In this document: piece by piece, positions 51,833 through 60,912 of the stretch
How positions within the stretch are numbered: position 1 is the first letter of the stretch
Layout of the letters: each line of letters opens with the position of its first letter
Source of the DNA: Anaerococcus sp. mt242
Lineage (GTDB): Bacteria; Bacillota; Clostridia; Tissierellales; Peptoniphilaceae
DNA length: 64,000 nt
Assembly: GCF_016798225.1 (NCBI RefSeq)
Contig: NZ_JAEUYX010000001.1
Location: forward strand, 151,892 to 215,891
Direction of reading: 5' to 3'
Position numbers and translations under genes: made by a program
The notes under the pieces: model-generated
What the model saw: the letters and a program-made list of their open reading frames with translations, nothing else
What the model was told of the DNA's origin: nothing
Databases searched by the model: none

Positions 51833-52378
51833 ATGGAAAATTTAAATAATATTAAAAATCAAACTAGAAATGCGATTATTGAATTGATAGAAGAAGCAGA
51901 TTTAAAAGAAAATGATATCTTAGTTTTAGGTGGATCAACCAGCGAAATAAAAGGCGGGATGATTGGAAAAGATTCTAACTTAGAAATTGGAAACGCAGTA
52001 ATAGAAACGGTATTAGAAATCCTTGATGAAAAAAATATAAAACTAGCTGTACAATGCTGTGAGCATTTAAATCGTGCAATTGTAATAGAAAAAGAAGTGG
52101 CCGATAAAAATAATTTTGAAATCGTATCAGTAGTTCCCGCCCTACACGCAGGTGGTGCTATGAGTGTGGCAGCATTTAGCCAAATGAAAAATCCAGTGGT
52201 TATTGAACACGTAATAGCAAAAGCGGGCATTGATATTGGTGATACAGAAATAGCAATGCATGTAAAATTTGTCCAAGTACCACTTAGACTAAAAGAAAAA
52301 TATATTGGAGATGCAAGGGTAACTGCTCTTAAATCACGTCCAAAACTTATTGGCGGAGTCCGAGCTATATATGAATAA
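51833..52378 (+). CDS. UPF0340 (TIGR01440/YwlG-like) protein
   Basis: A 181-aa conserved cytoplasmic protein of unknown function. Family landmarks are present: [45 protein letters not shown] and the C-terminal [11 protein letters not shown]. The conserved Cys pair and His suggest a catalytic or metal site, but no activity is established. AAGGAG precedes the ATG. Confidence 0.9.
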   Translation: MENLNNIKNQTRNAIIELIEEADLKENDILVLGGSTSEIKGGMIGKDSNLEIGNAVIETVLEILDEKNIKLAVQCCEHLNRAIVIEKEVADKNNFEIVSVVPALHAGGAMSVAAFSQMKNPVVIEHVIAKAGIDIGDTEIAMHVKFVQVPLRLKEKYIGDARVTALKSRPKLIGGVRAIYE

Positions 52379-52444
52379 TAGCCTTGTCATTTATAATTAA
52401 TATTGTATAGTACTCTAGGCAAATTTAGAGAAACGAGGCTTTTT

Positions 52445-53821
52445 ATGGAAAATTATGACGTTATAGTAGTTGGCGCTGGGGCTGCTGGAGCCTTTATGGC
52501 CTACGAATTTAAAAGGCTAAATACTGATAAAAAAGTTTTAGTAATAGATGGTGGTAGGCAAGTAGCAAATAGATCTTGTCCAATTACAGATGGAAAAGTT
52601 GATCACTGTATTCACTGTAAACCTTGCAATATTATGTATGGATTTGGAGGAGCTGGTACACTTTCAGATGGTAAATACAATATTACTACAAGTTTTGGTG
52701 GAGACTTACACGAGTACATAGGTGAAGAAAAAGCCATGGAACTAATGGAATATGTGGATTCAGTTTTGATGGAATTTGATGGGGGAGACTTAGAATTATA
52801 TTCTACTGATAAAAATGACCTAAAAACAAAATGTCTTCGACATGATTTGCACCTTTTGGATGCAAAAGTACGACATTTTGGTACAGAAAGAAACAAGATT
52901 ATTCTACAAAAAATCTATGATTATGTAAAAGATCAAATAGATTTTAAATTTAGAACAATGGTAACAGATGTTTCTTATGAAAATGATACATATACTATAA
53001 AAACAAATGGTGGGGAGACTTTCACATGCAAGGATCTAGTTTTAGCTGCAGGCCGTTCTGGATCCAAATGGATATCAGAAGTTTGCGATAAATTTCAGGT
53101 AAATACTCACAAAAACCGTGTAGATATTGGTGTGCGTGTAGAAGTGCCAGCAGAAGTTTTCAAACACATTACAGATGATGTTTATGAGGCAAAAATCATG
53201 TATCAAACCAAGCAATATAATGATGTAGTCCGTACATTCTGTATGAATCCATACGGTCAAGTTGTTGTTGAAAATACAAATGGAATCCAAACAGTAAATG
53301 GCCACTCATTTACAGATCCTAATCTTCAATCACCAAACACAAACTTTGCTCTACTTGTAACAAATAAATTTACGGAGCCATTTGAAGATTCAAATGAATA
53401 TGGTGAATCCATTGCAAGACTTTCAAATATGTTAGGTGGTGGTGTTTTGATGCAAAGATTTGGAGACTTAGTAAAAGGACGTCGTTCATCAGAAAGACGT
53501 ATGACAAAATCATTTACAAAACCAACCTTAAATGCGACTGCCGGGGACTTATCACTAGTAATGCCTAAAAGACAGCTTGATGATATTATCGAAATGATTT
53601 ATCAATTAGATAAGATTGCCCCAGGTATGGCAAATGATGATACACTTTTATATGGGATAGAAGTAAAATTCTATAATTCTGTAGTAGAGGTTGATAAAAA
53701 CTTTGAAACCACTCAAAAAGGTCTATATTGCCTAGGAGATGGTTCAGGAGTGACCCACTCACTTTCTCAAGCATCAGCATCTGGTGTTGAAATGGCAAGA
53801 ATATTAAATTCAAGAGCTTAA
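52445..53821 (+). CDS. FAD-dependent dehydrogenase-like protein (COG2509 type)
   Basis: A 458-aa flavoprotein. I take the ATG at 52445, directly before the dinucleotide-binding fold YDVIVVGAGAAGAF. The family Cys block CPITDGKVDHCIHCKPC is followed by GFGGAGTLSDGKYN, then a second nucleotide-binding region LVLAAGRSG and the C-terminal YCLGDGSGVTHSLSQA. Substrate unknown. It ends one base before the alpha/beta hydrolase gene. Confidence 0.88.
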   Translation: MENYDVIVVGAGAAGAFMAYEFKRLNTDKKVLVIDGGRQVANRSCPITDGKVDHCIHCKPCNIMYGFGGAGTLSDGKYNITTSFGGDLHEYIGEEKAMELMEYVDSVLMEFDGGDLELYSTDKNDLKTKCLRHDLHLLDAKVRHFGTERNKIILQKIYDYVKDQIDFKFRTMVTDVSYENDTYTIKTNGGETFTCKDLVLAAGRSGSKWISEVCDKFQVNTHKNRVDIGVRVEVPAEVFKHITDDVYEAKIMYQTKQYNDVVRTFCMNPYGQVVVENTNGIQTVNGHSFTDPNLQSPNTNFALLVTNKFTEPFEDSNEYGESIARLSNMLGGGVLMQRFGDLVKGRRSSERRMTKSFTKPTLNATAGDLSLVMPKRQLDDIIEMIYQLDKIAPGMANDDTLLYGIEVKFYNSVVEVDKNFETTQKGLYCLGDGSGVTHSLSQASASGVEMARILNSRA

Positions 53822-53822
53822 T

Positions 53823-54641
53823 ATGAAATATTTTTACGAACAAATATCAAAAAAAGACGGAATAATTTTAAGGGGTGTTATAAATACTCCTGATGACTTT
53901 GATGCGAGCAAAAAATATCCGGCTGTGATTTTCTACCATGGTTTTGGTGGAGATCGTAATGGTAGTGCATGGTTTCGAGGACAAAACTCACAATATCTAA
54001 CAGATAGGGGATATATCACAGTGCGTTTTGATTTTTCTGGAACAAATGAGTCTGATGGCGATTTTTACGATATGACAGTAAGTCGTGAAGAGGAAGAAGC
54101 AGTTATGATTTATGACTTTACAAGGCTTCGTAAATTTGTTGATAGAAATAAGATTTATCTTGTGGGACATTCCTTAGGTGGTGTAATATCGACCCTTATT
54201 GCCCCAAAAATTAATCCAAAAGCCATGGTGCTTTTAGCCCCAGCAAGTGATATGAATAATCCTGATTATTTAAAAATAGCTGGAATGACCTATTTTGACC
54301 CAAAAACCGATAGGGGAAATCTTGAAAAGCTAGAAATAGCAAAAAAAGTAAGAGAAATAGAAGATGTGGATATAGGCGGAGTAAAACTTCACAAAAATTT
54401 CTTGATTGATTTTCTGCCAAAAGATATTTATGGACAGGCTCGCAAATATAGGGGTAATGTATTGATCTTGCGAGGAACCCAGGATGATTTGGTGTATAAT
54501 GATGCCAACCAAAAGCTTGAAAAAGCTTATCCACATGCAAAATATGAGCAGATAATAGAAGCTGATCATTCATTTAAAAACTTTGATCATAGACAAATAG
54601 TTTTTGAAAAAATGTACAATTTCTTAGAAGAGAACAAATAA
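53823..54641 (+). CDS. Alpha/beta hydrolase (esterase-like)
   Basis: A 272-aa cytoplasmic hydrolase. Oxyanion-side motif YHGFGGDRNGSAWF, nucleophile elbow GHSLGG (Ser about 117), acid Asp in RGTQDDLVY, and catalytic His in EADHSFK. It resembles the feruloyl-esterase/dienelactone-type hydrolases with a short cap, but the substrate is not determinable. The ATG begins one base after the previous stop. Confidence 0.9.
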   Translation: MKYFYEQISKKDGIILRGVINTPDDFDASKKYPAVIFYHGFGGDRNGSAWFRGQNSQYLTDRGYITVRFDFSGTNESDGDFYDMTVSREEEEAVMIYDFTRLRKFVDRNKIYLVGHSLGGVISTLIAPKINPKAMVLLAPASDMNNPDYLKIAGMTYFDPKTDRGNLEKLEIAKKVREIEDVDIGGVKLHKNFLIDFLPKDIYGQARKYRGNVLILRGTQDDLVYNDANQKLEKAYPHAKYEQIIEADHSFKNFDHRQIVFEKMYNFLEENK

Positions 54642-54642
54642 T

Positions 54643-54668
54643 TAACCACCTACGGGTGGTTTTTATTG
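54643..54668 (+). terminator. Intrinsic terminator after the hydrolase gene
   Basis: AACCACC pairs with GGTGGTT around a short TACG-type loop, followed by T-rich sequence. Confidence 0.85.
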
Positions 54669-54731
54669 TTAATGACCAAAATACCTTAAAAATCAAGATG
54701 AAATATTAGTTTTTAAAGTTATAATAAAAGT

Positions 54732-55871
54732 ATGACTAAATTTTTGATTACCACTAGTTTCGGTCTTGAAGCTCTTGTCAAAAGACAACTTTTGGATATG
54801 GGATTTGAAGATTTTGAAGTTAGTGATGGGATGATTAGTTTAAATACTGATTTATCTAATATTTCAAAACTAAATATAAATTTACGTGAGGCAGATAGGC
54901 TCTATCTTGTTATTGATGAATTTAAGGCGCATGATTTCGATCAGCTTTTTGAAAAGGTTAAGCAAATTTCATGGCCAGATTTTTTGGCAAAAGATAGCAA
55001 TTTTATAGTTTCTGCAAGGAGTCATAAGTCAAAATTATTTTCTATCCGCACTATTCAATCTGTCAGCGAAAAAGCTATTATCGAATCAATGAGAAAAAGA
55101 TATAATATCAATCATTTTGAAAAAAATGGCCATAGAGTACAGGTAGAAGTAATGTTAAAAAATGATTTTGCAACAGTTGCTATCGATACTTCTGGAGAGG
55201 GACTTCATAAACGCGGATATCGCGAGGATACCGTAAAGGCACCACTTCGTGAAAATTTAGCAGCAGCTTTAGTTGACTTATCTTTTTATAATTCTGATAG
55301 ATTTTTATTTGATGGATTTTGTGGGTCTGGCACTATTTTGATTGAGGCCGCCAGAAAAGCTCGTAATATTGCTCCTGGCATAGACCGAGATTTTGATTTT
55401 GAAAACTTTATTTTTATAGACAAAGACCATCATAAATTGGCAAAAAAAGAAGCACTAGAAGTAATTGACTATGACAAGAAACTAAATTTACTTGGCTCAG
55501 ATATTTCTGGTAGAGCCATTTCTCTAGCTAAAAATAATGCGATTAATGCAGGGGTGGGCGAAGACATTTCATTTATAACGCGCGATATTACAAATGTAGC
55601 TATAAAAGATGATTTTGGAATTATGATTACAAACCCTCCCTATGGACAGCGACTATCACATGTTGATACAGATGATATATACAAAAAAATAAATCAAAAG
55701 TTTAAAAATATGGAGACTTGGTCTTTTTATTTTATAACTAGTGATGAGAAATTTGATCAAAAATTTAAAAGAAAACTTTCAAAAAAAAGAAAGTTATATA
55801 ACGGTGGTGAAAAAGTTGATTTTTACCAATATTTTGGAAAAAAGCCTGATAAAAATGGAGGAAATAATTGA
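54732..55871 (+). CDS. THUMP-domain class I RNA methyltransferase (RlmL/YpsC type)
   Basis: A 379-aa SAM-dependent N2-guanine-type methyltransferase acting on 23S rRNA. The N-terminal THUMP domain (about 45-155) binds RNA. The methyltransferase domain shows DGFCGSGTILIEAA (SAM-binding) and the catalytic NPPYGQRL. Its last 4 bases overlap the TTG start of the next gene. Confidence 0.92.
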   Translation: MTKFLITTSFGLEALVKRQLLDMGFEDFEVSDGMISLNTDLSNISKLNINLREADRLYLVIDEFKAHDFDQLFEKVKQISWPDFLAKDSNFIVSARSHKSKLFSIRTIQSVSEKAIIESMRKRYNINHFEKNGHRVQVEVMLKNDFATVAIDTSGEGLHKRGYREDTVKAPLRENLAAALVDLSFYNSDRFLFDGFCGSGTILIEAARKARNIAPGIDRDFDFENFIFIDKDHHKLAKKEALEVIDYDKKLNLLGSDISGRAISLAKNNAINAGVGEDISFITRDITNVAIKDDFGIMITNPPYGQRLSHVDTDDIYKKINQKFKNMETWSFYFITSDEKFDQKFKRKLSKKRKLYNGGEKVDFYQYFGKKPDKNGGNN

Positions 55872-57286
55872 CGGAGACAAATAATAACAAAAATGGTAAA
55901 AGAATTGGACTTATAATTCTTTCAATTGTTGTTGCTATTTACTTGATAGGAACAATAATTTTTTCAAATATAGCCTTGCCAGGCACATATCTTAATGGCA
56001 AAGATATATCCTATGCATCAAAAAAGGAAGCCATAGCATCAGCACCAGAGGATTTTAGCTTAAATGTAAGCGGTCGATCTGATAAAAGCTTTAAAATTAA
56101 TCCAGCAGACATAGACTACAAAGCAGAAGTGCCTAAGGATGCAAAAATAGATCAAAATCCGTTTACTTGGCCATCTGCCTTACTTAGTAATAAAAAACAA
56201 AAATTTGATGTTGACTACAAGGTATTTTATGACAAAGATAAGCTTGATAAAGTAATTGATAGCTCAAGCATGATGAGCAATTTTACCGAGCCAGAAAATG
56301 CAAAAATTGCGATGAAGGACGGAGATTTTTATATAGAAAAAGAAGTTTCTGGAGATAAAATTGATAAGGAAAAATTAAAAAAAGCAATAATAGATAACAT
56401 AAATACTAAAAGCAATGATTTGCTTTTAGATGATAGTTATTATGTAAATCCAGAACTTACAAGTGATTCAAAACAAATTCAAGATGCCTTGGCTGATGCT
56501 CAAAGCTTAAAAGATATGTCAATTAAATTTAATTTTAATGGTTTTGACCTAAAACTTGAGGGAGATTCATTACTTGATTTATTTGATATGAATGATGAAG
56601 GCCCAGAACTAAATTATGATAAAGTATATGAATATGCAAAATATCTTGCAAGCGAAACAGATACTTATGGAAAAAATCGTAAATTTAATGCTACAGGTAT
56701 TGGAGAAATTGTGGTAGGTCCTGGAGTATATGGATTTAGACTAGATGTTGATGGCATGGTTGATAAAATCTATGAGCAAATAAACTCTAGACAAAGTGGA
56801 GATATCGAGCCAGTTTATGATAATATTGCTTTTGTTAGAACTGAAACTGGGGAAGATATTGGTGATACTTATGTAGAAGTAGACATTTCTCGTCAGCATT
56901 TATGGTTTTATAAAAATGGTAGCCTAATTTTAGAGTCTGACTTGGTTTCAGGAAGACCAGTTGATGGATGGGCTAGTAATGTCGGTGTTGGTCAAATCTT
57001 AAATAAAGCTGCTAATACAAAATTAAGAGGCTTAAATTTTGATGGACAAACATCATACGAAACACCAGTAGATTATTGGATGCCAATTGGATGGGACGGC
57101 GAAGGATTCCATGATGCGCCATGGAGATCTGCTTTTGGTGGACAATTATATTTACAAAGGGGATCACATGGTTGCTACAATCTGCCACCATCAGTTGCCA
57201 AAACTTTATTTGAAAATGTAGATTACCTAACACCAGTTGTGGTTTACGAGTCAAGTACAAATAACTCGCCAGCAATGGCTTATTAA
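55868..57286 (+). CDS. L,D-transpeptidase (YkuD) with peptidoglycan-binding region
   Basis: A 472-aa membrane-anchored enzyme that can form 3-3 cross-links or attach proteins in peptidoglycan. TTG start overlapping the previous stop. N-terminal membrane span (about 12-34), then PG_binding_4/YoaR-like repeats (about 60-330, each with a conserved LNG or NPELTSD-type segment). The YkuD domain lies at about 340-460: YVEVDISRQHLWFY, the His of GFHDAPWR, and the catalytic Cys in SHGCYN. Such enzymes confer tolerance to many beta-lactams in other species. Confidence 0.92.
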   Translation: MTETNNNKNGKRIGLIILSIVVAIYLIGTIIFSNIALPGTYLNGKDISYASKKEAIASAPEDFSLNVSGRSDKSFKINPADIDYKAEVPKDAKIDQNPFTWPSALLSNKKQKFDVDYKVFYDKDKLDKVIDSSSMMSNFTEPENAKIAMKDGDFYIEKEVSGDKIDKEKLKKAIIDNINTKSNDLLLDDSYYVNPELTSDSKQIQDALADAQSLKDMSIKFNFNGFDLKLEGDSLLDLFDMNDEGPELNYDKVYEYAKYLASETDTYGKNRKFNATGIGEIVVGPGVYGFRLDVDGMVDKIYEQINSRQSGDIEPVYDNIAFVRTETGEDIGDTYVEVDISRQHLWFYKNGSLILESDLVSGRPVDGWASNVGVGQILNKAANTKLRGLNFDGQTSYETPVDYWMPIGWDGEGFHDAPWRSAFGGQLYLQRGSHGCYNLPPSVAKTLFENVDYLTPVVVYESSTNNSPAMAY

Positions 57287-57294
57287 GAGAGAAT

Positions 57295-58116
57295 ATGATA
57301 AAAATTGAAAATCTAAGTTATGCTTATCCATCAAATGATGATGAAGAGTTACACTTTGCCCTAAATGGACTAAATCTTGATATTAATAAGGGAGATTTTG
57401 TTGCAGTTTTAGGGCATAATGGTTCTGGAAAATCAACCCTAGGGAAACTAATGAATGCACAGATTTTTCCGACAGAGGGCAATATTTGGATAGATGACTT
57501 AAATACTAAAGATGAAAATTTAATATGGGATGTGAGGGGCAAGTGCTCCATGGTTTTTCAAAATCCAGATAATCAAATGGTTGCAACCACTGTCGAAGAA
57601 GAAGTAGCCTTTGGTGTAGAAAACTTACAAATCCCAAACCCAGAGCTGCGTGAAAGAGTAGATAATGCTATAGAATTAGTTGGTATGAGTGATTTTAAAA
57701 CAAGAAATCCAGCTAATCTGTCAGGTGGACAAAAACAAAGAGTTTCTATAGCTGGTGTAATAGCGATGATGAGCGATTATATCATTTTTGATGAGCCGAC
57801 AGCTATGCTTGACCCACAAGGTCGAAAAGATGTCATAAGGCTTGTAGAAGACTTAAACAAAAATTATGGTAAGACAATTATATATATAACCCATTATATG
57901 GAAGAGGCTATAATTGCTGATAAAATAGTGGTTTTAGATAAAGGACAAAAGGCCCTAGAGGGATCTGCTCGTGAAGTTTTTTCTAAGGTTGATCAAATGA
58001 AGGACCTAGGTCTTTCTGTACCTCAAGTAACCGAGGTAGCTTATGAACTTAAACAAAAAGGTGTAAAATTTGATAGGCTACCATTGAGTATTGATGAATT
58101 TTTGGAGAGCATATGA
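57295..58116 (+). CDS. ecfA1: ECF transporter ATPase EcfA1
   Basis: A 273-aa ATPase of the energy-coupling-factor module that powers vitamin and metal uptake through interchangeable S components. Walker A GHNGSGKST, Q-loop FQNPDNQMV, signature LSGGQKQRV, Walker B YIIFDEPTAMLD. It overlaps ecfA2 by 4 bases. No S component is encoded in the window next to it. Confidence 0.95.
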   Translation: MIKIENLSYAYPSNDDEELHFALNGLNLDINKGDFVAVLGHNGSGKSTLGKLMNAQIFPTEGNIWIDDLNTKDENLIWDVRGKCSMVFQNPDNQMVATTVEEEVAFGVENLQIPNPELRERVDNAIELVGMSDFKTRNPANLSGGQKQRVSIAGVIAMMSDYIIFDEPTAMLDPQGRKDVIRLVEDLNKNYGKTIIYITHYMEEAIIADKIVVLDKGQKALEGSAREVFSKVDQMKDLGLSVPQVTEVAYELKQKGVKFDRLPLSIDEFLESI

Positions 58117-58970
58117 ATTTAGATATAAAAAATGTTGATTATATTTACAATCAGGGACTACCTTCTGAAGTATATGCTCTAAAAGATATCAATCTACACA
58201 TAGGAAGCCACGAGATCATAGGTCTTATTGGTCAAACAGGATCAGGAAAGTCTACCCTAGTCCAATTACTTAATGGACTTTTAATTCCAAGTAATGGTGA
58301 TGTTATAGTAGATGACGTAAATACAAAAGATAAGGAAAAACGCAGAGATATCAGATTTAAAGTGGGTTTGGTATTTCAATATCCAGAACACCAACTTTTT
58401 GAAGAATCCATTTCAAAAGACATTGCCTTTGGCCCTACAAATATGAAACTATCAGAAGATGAGATAGATTTAAGAGTTAAAGAAGCTATGGCAAAAGTAG
58501 GCCTTGATTATGAGAAATACAAGGATGTATCCCCATTTGAAGTTTCTGGTGGCCAGCAAAGAAGAGTCGCTGTTGCAGGAATCATTTCAATGAATCCAAA
58601 GGTTTTAGTTTTAGATGAGCTAACAGCAGGTCTAGACCCGGTAGGACGCGAAGAAATATTTAGAGAAATTATAAATATTTACGAAAACGACCCAGAACTT
58701 ACTATTGTCCTAGTCAGCCATTCTATGGAAGATGTTGCAGAGTATGTAGATAGGGTCATTGTAATGAATAAGGGACAAATTTATAGCGACGCATCCACAT
58801 ATGATACATTTACGAAAGTAGATTTAGAAAAAATAGGCTTAGATGTGCCTCAAATTTCAAAATTTATGACAGCTTACAAAGAAAAGGGACATGATGTTCG
58901 CGATGATATTTACACAATAGAGGATGCAGTTAAAGAACTTAGTAGATATTTAGGAGTAGCCAATGAATAA
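58113..58970 (+). CDS. ecfA2: ECF transporter ATPase EcfA2
   Basis: A 285-aa partner ATPase. Walker A GQTGSGKST, Q-loop FQYPEHQLFE, signature VSGGQQRRVA, Walker B VLVLDELTAGLD (DEL in place of DEP, common in EcfA2). It overlaps ecfT by 8 bases. Confidence 0.95.
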   Translation: MNLDIKNVDYIYNQGLPSEVYALKDINLHIGSHEIIGLIGQTGSGKSTLVQLLNGLLIPSNGDVIVDDVNTKDKEKRRDIRFKVGLVFQYPEHQLFEESISKDIAFGPTNMKLSEDEIDLRVKEAMAKVGLDYEKYKDVSPFEVSGGQQRRVAVAGIISMNPKVLVLDELTAGLDPVGREEIFREIINIYENDPELTIVLVSHSMEDVAEYVDRVIVMNKGQIYSDASTYDTFTKVDLEKIGLDVPQISKFMTAYKEKGHDVRDDIYTIEDAVKELSRYLGVANE

Positions 58971-59760
58971 AGTAACAATAGGCCAATATTTACCCTTTGA
59001 TACCTTTGTCCACAGGCTAGATCCTAGGGTAAAACTTATCGGAGTTTTTGCTTATATCATCACTATATTTTTTGTAGATGATATTATTAGCTTTATTCCA
59101 TTTGCAATTTTGCTTTTTGCTATGCTTTTTGTAGCAAAGATTCCTATAAAAAATGTATTTAAATCTCTTAGACCCTTATTATTTATTATCATTGTAACTG
59201 CACTTATAAATTTATTTACAGCCCCAGGAAATGTAATATTAAATGTAGGACCCCTAACAATTACCGATGAAGGGGTATATAGAACTGTTTTTACAGTCAT
59301 AAGATTGATTTTAATTATTCTTACTACTTCAATATTAACGTATACAACAAGTCCTATGGAGTTAACTGATGGGTTAGAAAAGTTATTTTCTCCTCTAAAG
59401 AGATTTGGTTTTCCAGCAGGAGAGCTTGCAATGATGATAAGTATTTCCCTAAGATTTATCCCAACATTATTTGATGAAGCAAATAAAATAAGAATGGCAC
59501 AAATGGCAAGAGGTGCAGATTTTGAGTCTGGAAACATTATAAATCGTGCCACAGCTATGATTCCGCTTTTGGTACCACTTTTTATAAATTCATTTAAAAG
59601 ATCTGATGAGCTTGCAACTGCTATGGAAGCCAGAATGTACCGCATTGGGGAAGAACGTACTAAACTTAACGAAATCTTTATGGATAAAACAGATTATCTG
59701 ACTCTCTTTTTATTCTTAGGATTTTGCGTATTTATGATAGTTAAAAAATATATATGGTAA
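58963..59760 (+). CDS. ecfT: ECF transporter membrane subunit EcfT
   Basis: A 265-aa transmembrane scaffold with about five or six spans. Its two cytosolic coupling motifs with Ala-Arg-Gly are present: MAQMARGADFES and the later TAMEARMYR. They contact the two ATPases. The N-terminal FVHRLDPRVKL is typical of the family. It overlaps truA by 7 bases. Confidence 0.95.
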   Translation: MNKVTIGQYLPFDTFVHRLDPRVKLIGVFAYIITIFFVDDIISFIPFAILLFAMLFVAKIPIKNVFKSLRPLLFIIIVTALINLFTAPGNVILNVGPLTITDEGVYRTVFTVIRLILIILTTSILTYTTSPMELTDGLEKLFSPLKRFGFPAGELAMMISISLRFIPTLFDEANKIRMAQMARGADFESGNIINRATAMIPLLVPLFINSFKRSDELATAMEARMYRIGEERTKLNEIFMDKTDYLTLFLFLGFCVFMIVKKYIW

Positions 59761-60497
59761 AAAATATATTACTTAAAATCGGCTATGACGGAACTAATTT
59801 TCACGGTTTTCAGTACCAAGAAGATCTTAGAAATATTGAAAGTGAAGTAAAAAAAGCCATTCATAAGGTAACAAATGAAAATAATCGCATAATTGCAGCG
59901 GGCAGGACTGATGCAGGAGTCCATGCCTATGCTCAATATGTAAATTTTTTGACAGCTACAAATATCAATCCTAGGGCCTTTAAATTTCACATTGAGCCTT
60001 ATTTACCAGATGATATTATTTCTTTAGAGTCAAAAGAAGTAGATTTGGGCTTTCATGCCAGATTTTCTGCAAAAAATAAAACCTACCAGTATGTTATTTT
60101 TAGGGATAAAATAATGCATCCCATCCATAGAAATTATATGGAACAAATTACATATCCATTGGATTTGGATAAACTCCAAAAAGGACTTGATATATTAAAA
60201 GGTGAACACGATTTTAAAGCTTTTATGCGTATAGATAAGGATTTAGAAATAAACACTATCCGTAGTATTGAAGATGCATACTTTATTGAAAATGAAAGTA
60301 GATTAGAAATATATTTTAAAGCAAATAGTTTTTTGCACAATCAGGTAAGGATAATGTCTGGAGCCTTGATAGAGCTAGCTCGTGGCAAATTATCTTTAGA
60401 TGATTTTAGAAATTTTTTTGATCCTAAAAATACAAAAAAAGCAAACCCAGCCCTTTCTGCAAGTGGGCTATATCTATGGAGTATTGATTATGAGTGA
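59754..60497 (+). CDS. truA: tRNA pseudouridine(38-40) synthase TruA
   Basis: A 247-aa enzyme that isomerises uridines in the tRNA anticodon arm. The catalytic Asp is in AGRTDAGVHA, with the family blocks YDGTNFHGFQYQ and FLHNQVRIMSG. In many Firmicutes ecfA1-ecfA2-ecfT-truA continues into rplM-rpsI; here those two lie about 12 kb upstream with their own promoter. Confidence 0.96.
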   Translation: MVKNILLKIGYDGTNFHGFQYQEDLRNIESEVKKAIHKVTNENNRIIAAGRTDAGVHAYAQYVNFLTATNINPRAFKFHIEPYLPDDIISLESKEVDLGFHARFSAKNKTYQYVIFRDKIMHPIHRNYMEQITYPLDLDKLQKGLDILKGEHDFKAFMRIDKDLEINTIRSIEDAYFIENESRLEIYFKANSFLHNQVRIMSGALIELARGKLSLDDFRNFFDPKNTKKANPALSASGLYLWSIDYE

Positions 60498-60912
60498 TAC
60501 AGAAACAAAAAAATCAAATTTTTTAAATGAATTTAAGGCCTTTGTCCTAATATTTATGACCATATTTGGTTTTTTTAATGTAGAAAATAAAAAAATGTTA
60601 TATTTTATGATTCTGGCAAGTGTTTTGCTTATTGCTGTAGTAATATATATAAATGAAAATGATTTAAAATTTACCAAACATTTTCTAAATATAATTATAG
60701 TATTTTATAATATAACTACACTCATATTTATGGTACAATATTTTATAGGCGGCATTGAAGAAAATAAGCTATTTGAAGTATTGCTTAAACCATTTTATGA
60801 TGGAGAAATTTTTAATATTTCAGCAATAATTTGGATTTTTGTCCTAACTTTATTTTTGCAAATGCTACAAGTTAATTCAAATAGACCTAGTGGAGAAAAC
60901 TATGGAAGATAA
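60490..60912 (+). CDS. Uncharacterised small membrane protein
   Basis: A 140-aa protein. I take the ATG at 60490, which overlaps truA by 8 bases; the longer frame reads through truA. Four hydrophobic segments (about 17-32, 38-55, 63-82, 108-128) separated by short charged loops. No family recognised. It overlaps the DUF4097-like gene's start by 11 bases, so it is co-expressed with it. Confidence 0.65.
   Translation: MSDTETKKSNFLNEFKAFVLIFMTIFGFFNVENKKMLYFMILASVLLIAVVIYINENDLKFTKHFLNIIIVFYNITTLIFMVQYFIGGIEENKLFEVLLKPFYDGEIFNISAIIWIFVLTLFLQMLQVNSNRPSGENYGR

Noticed and set aside
60400..60490. Upstream start for the small membrane protein after truA
   Set aside because: The extension lies entirely within truA in another frame, and the ATG at 60,490 gives a normal overlap.
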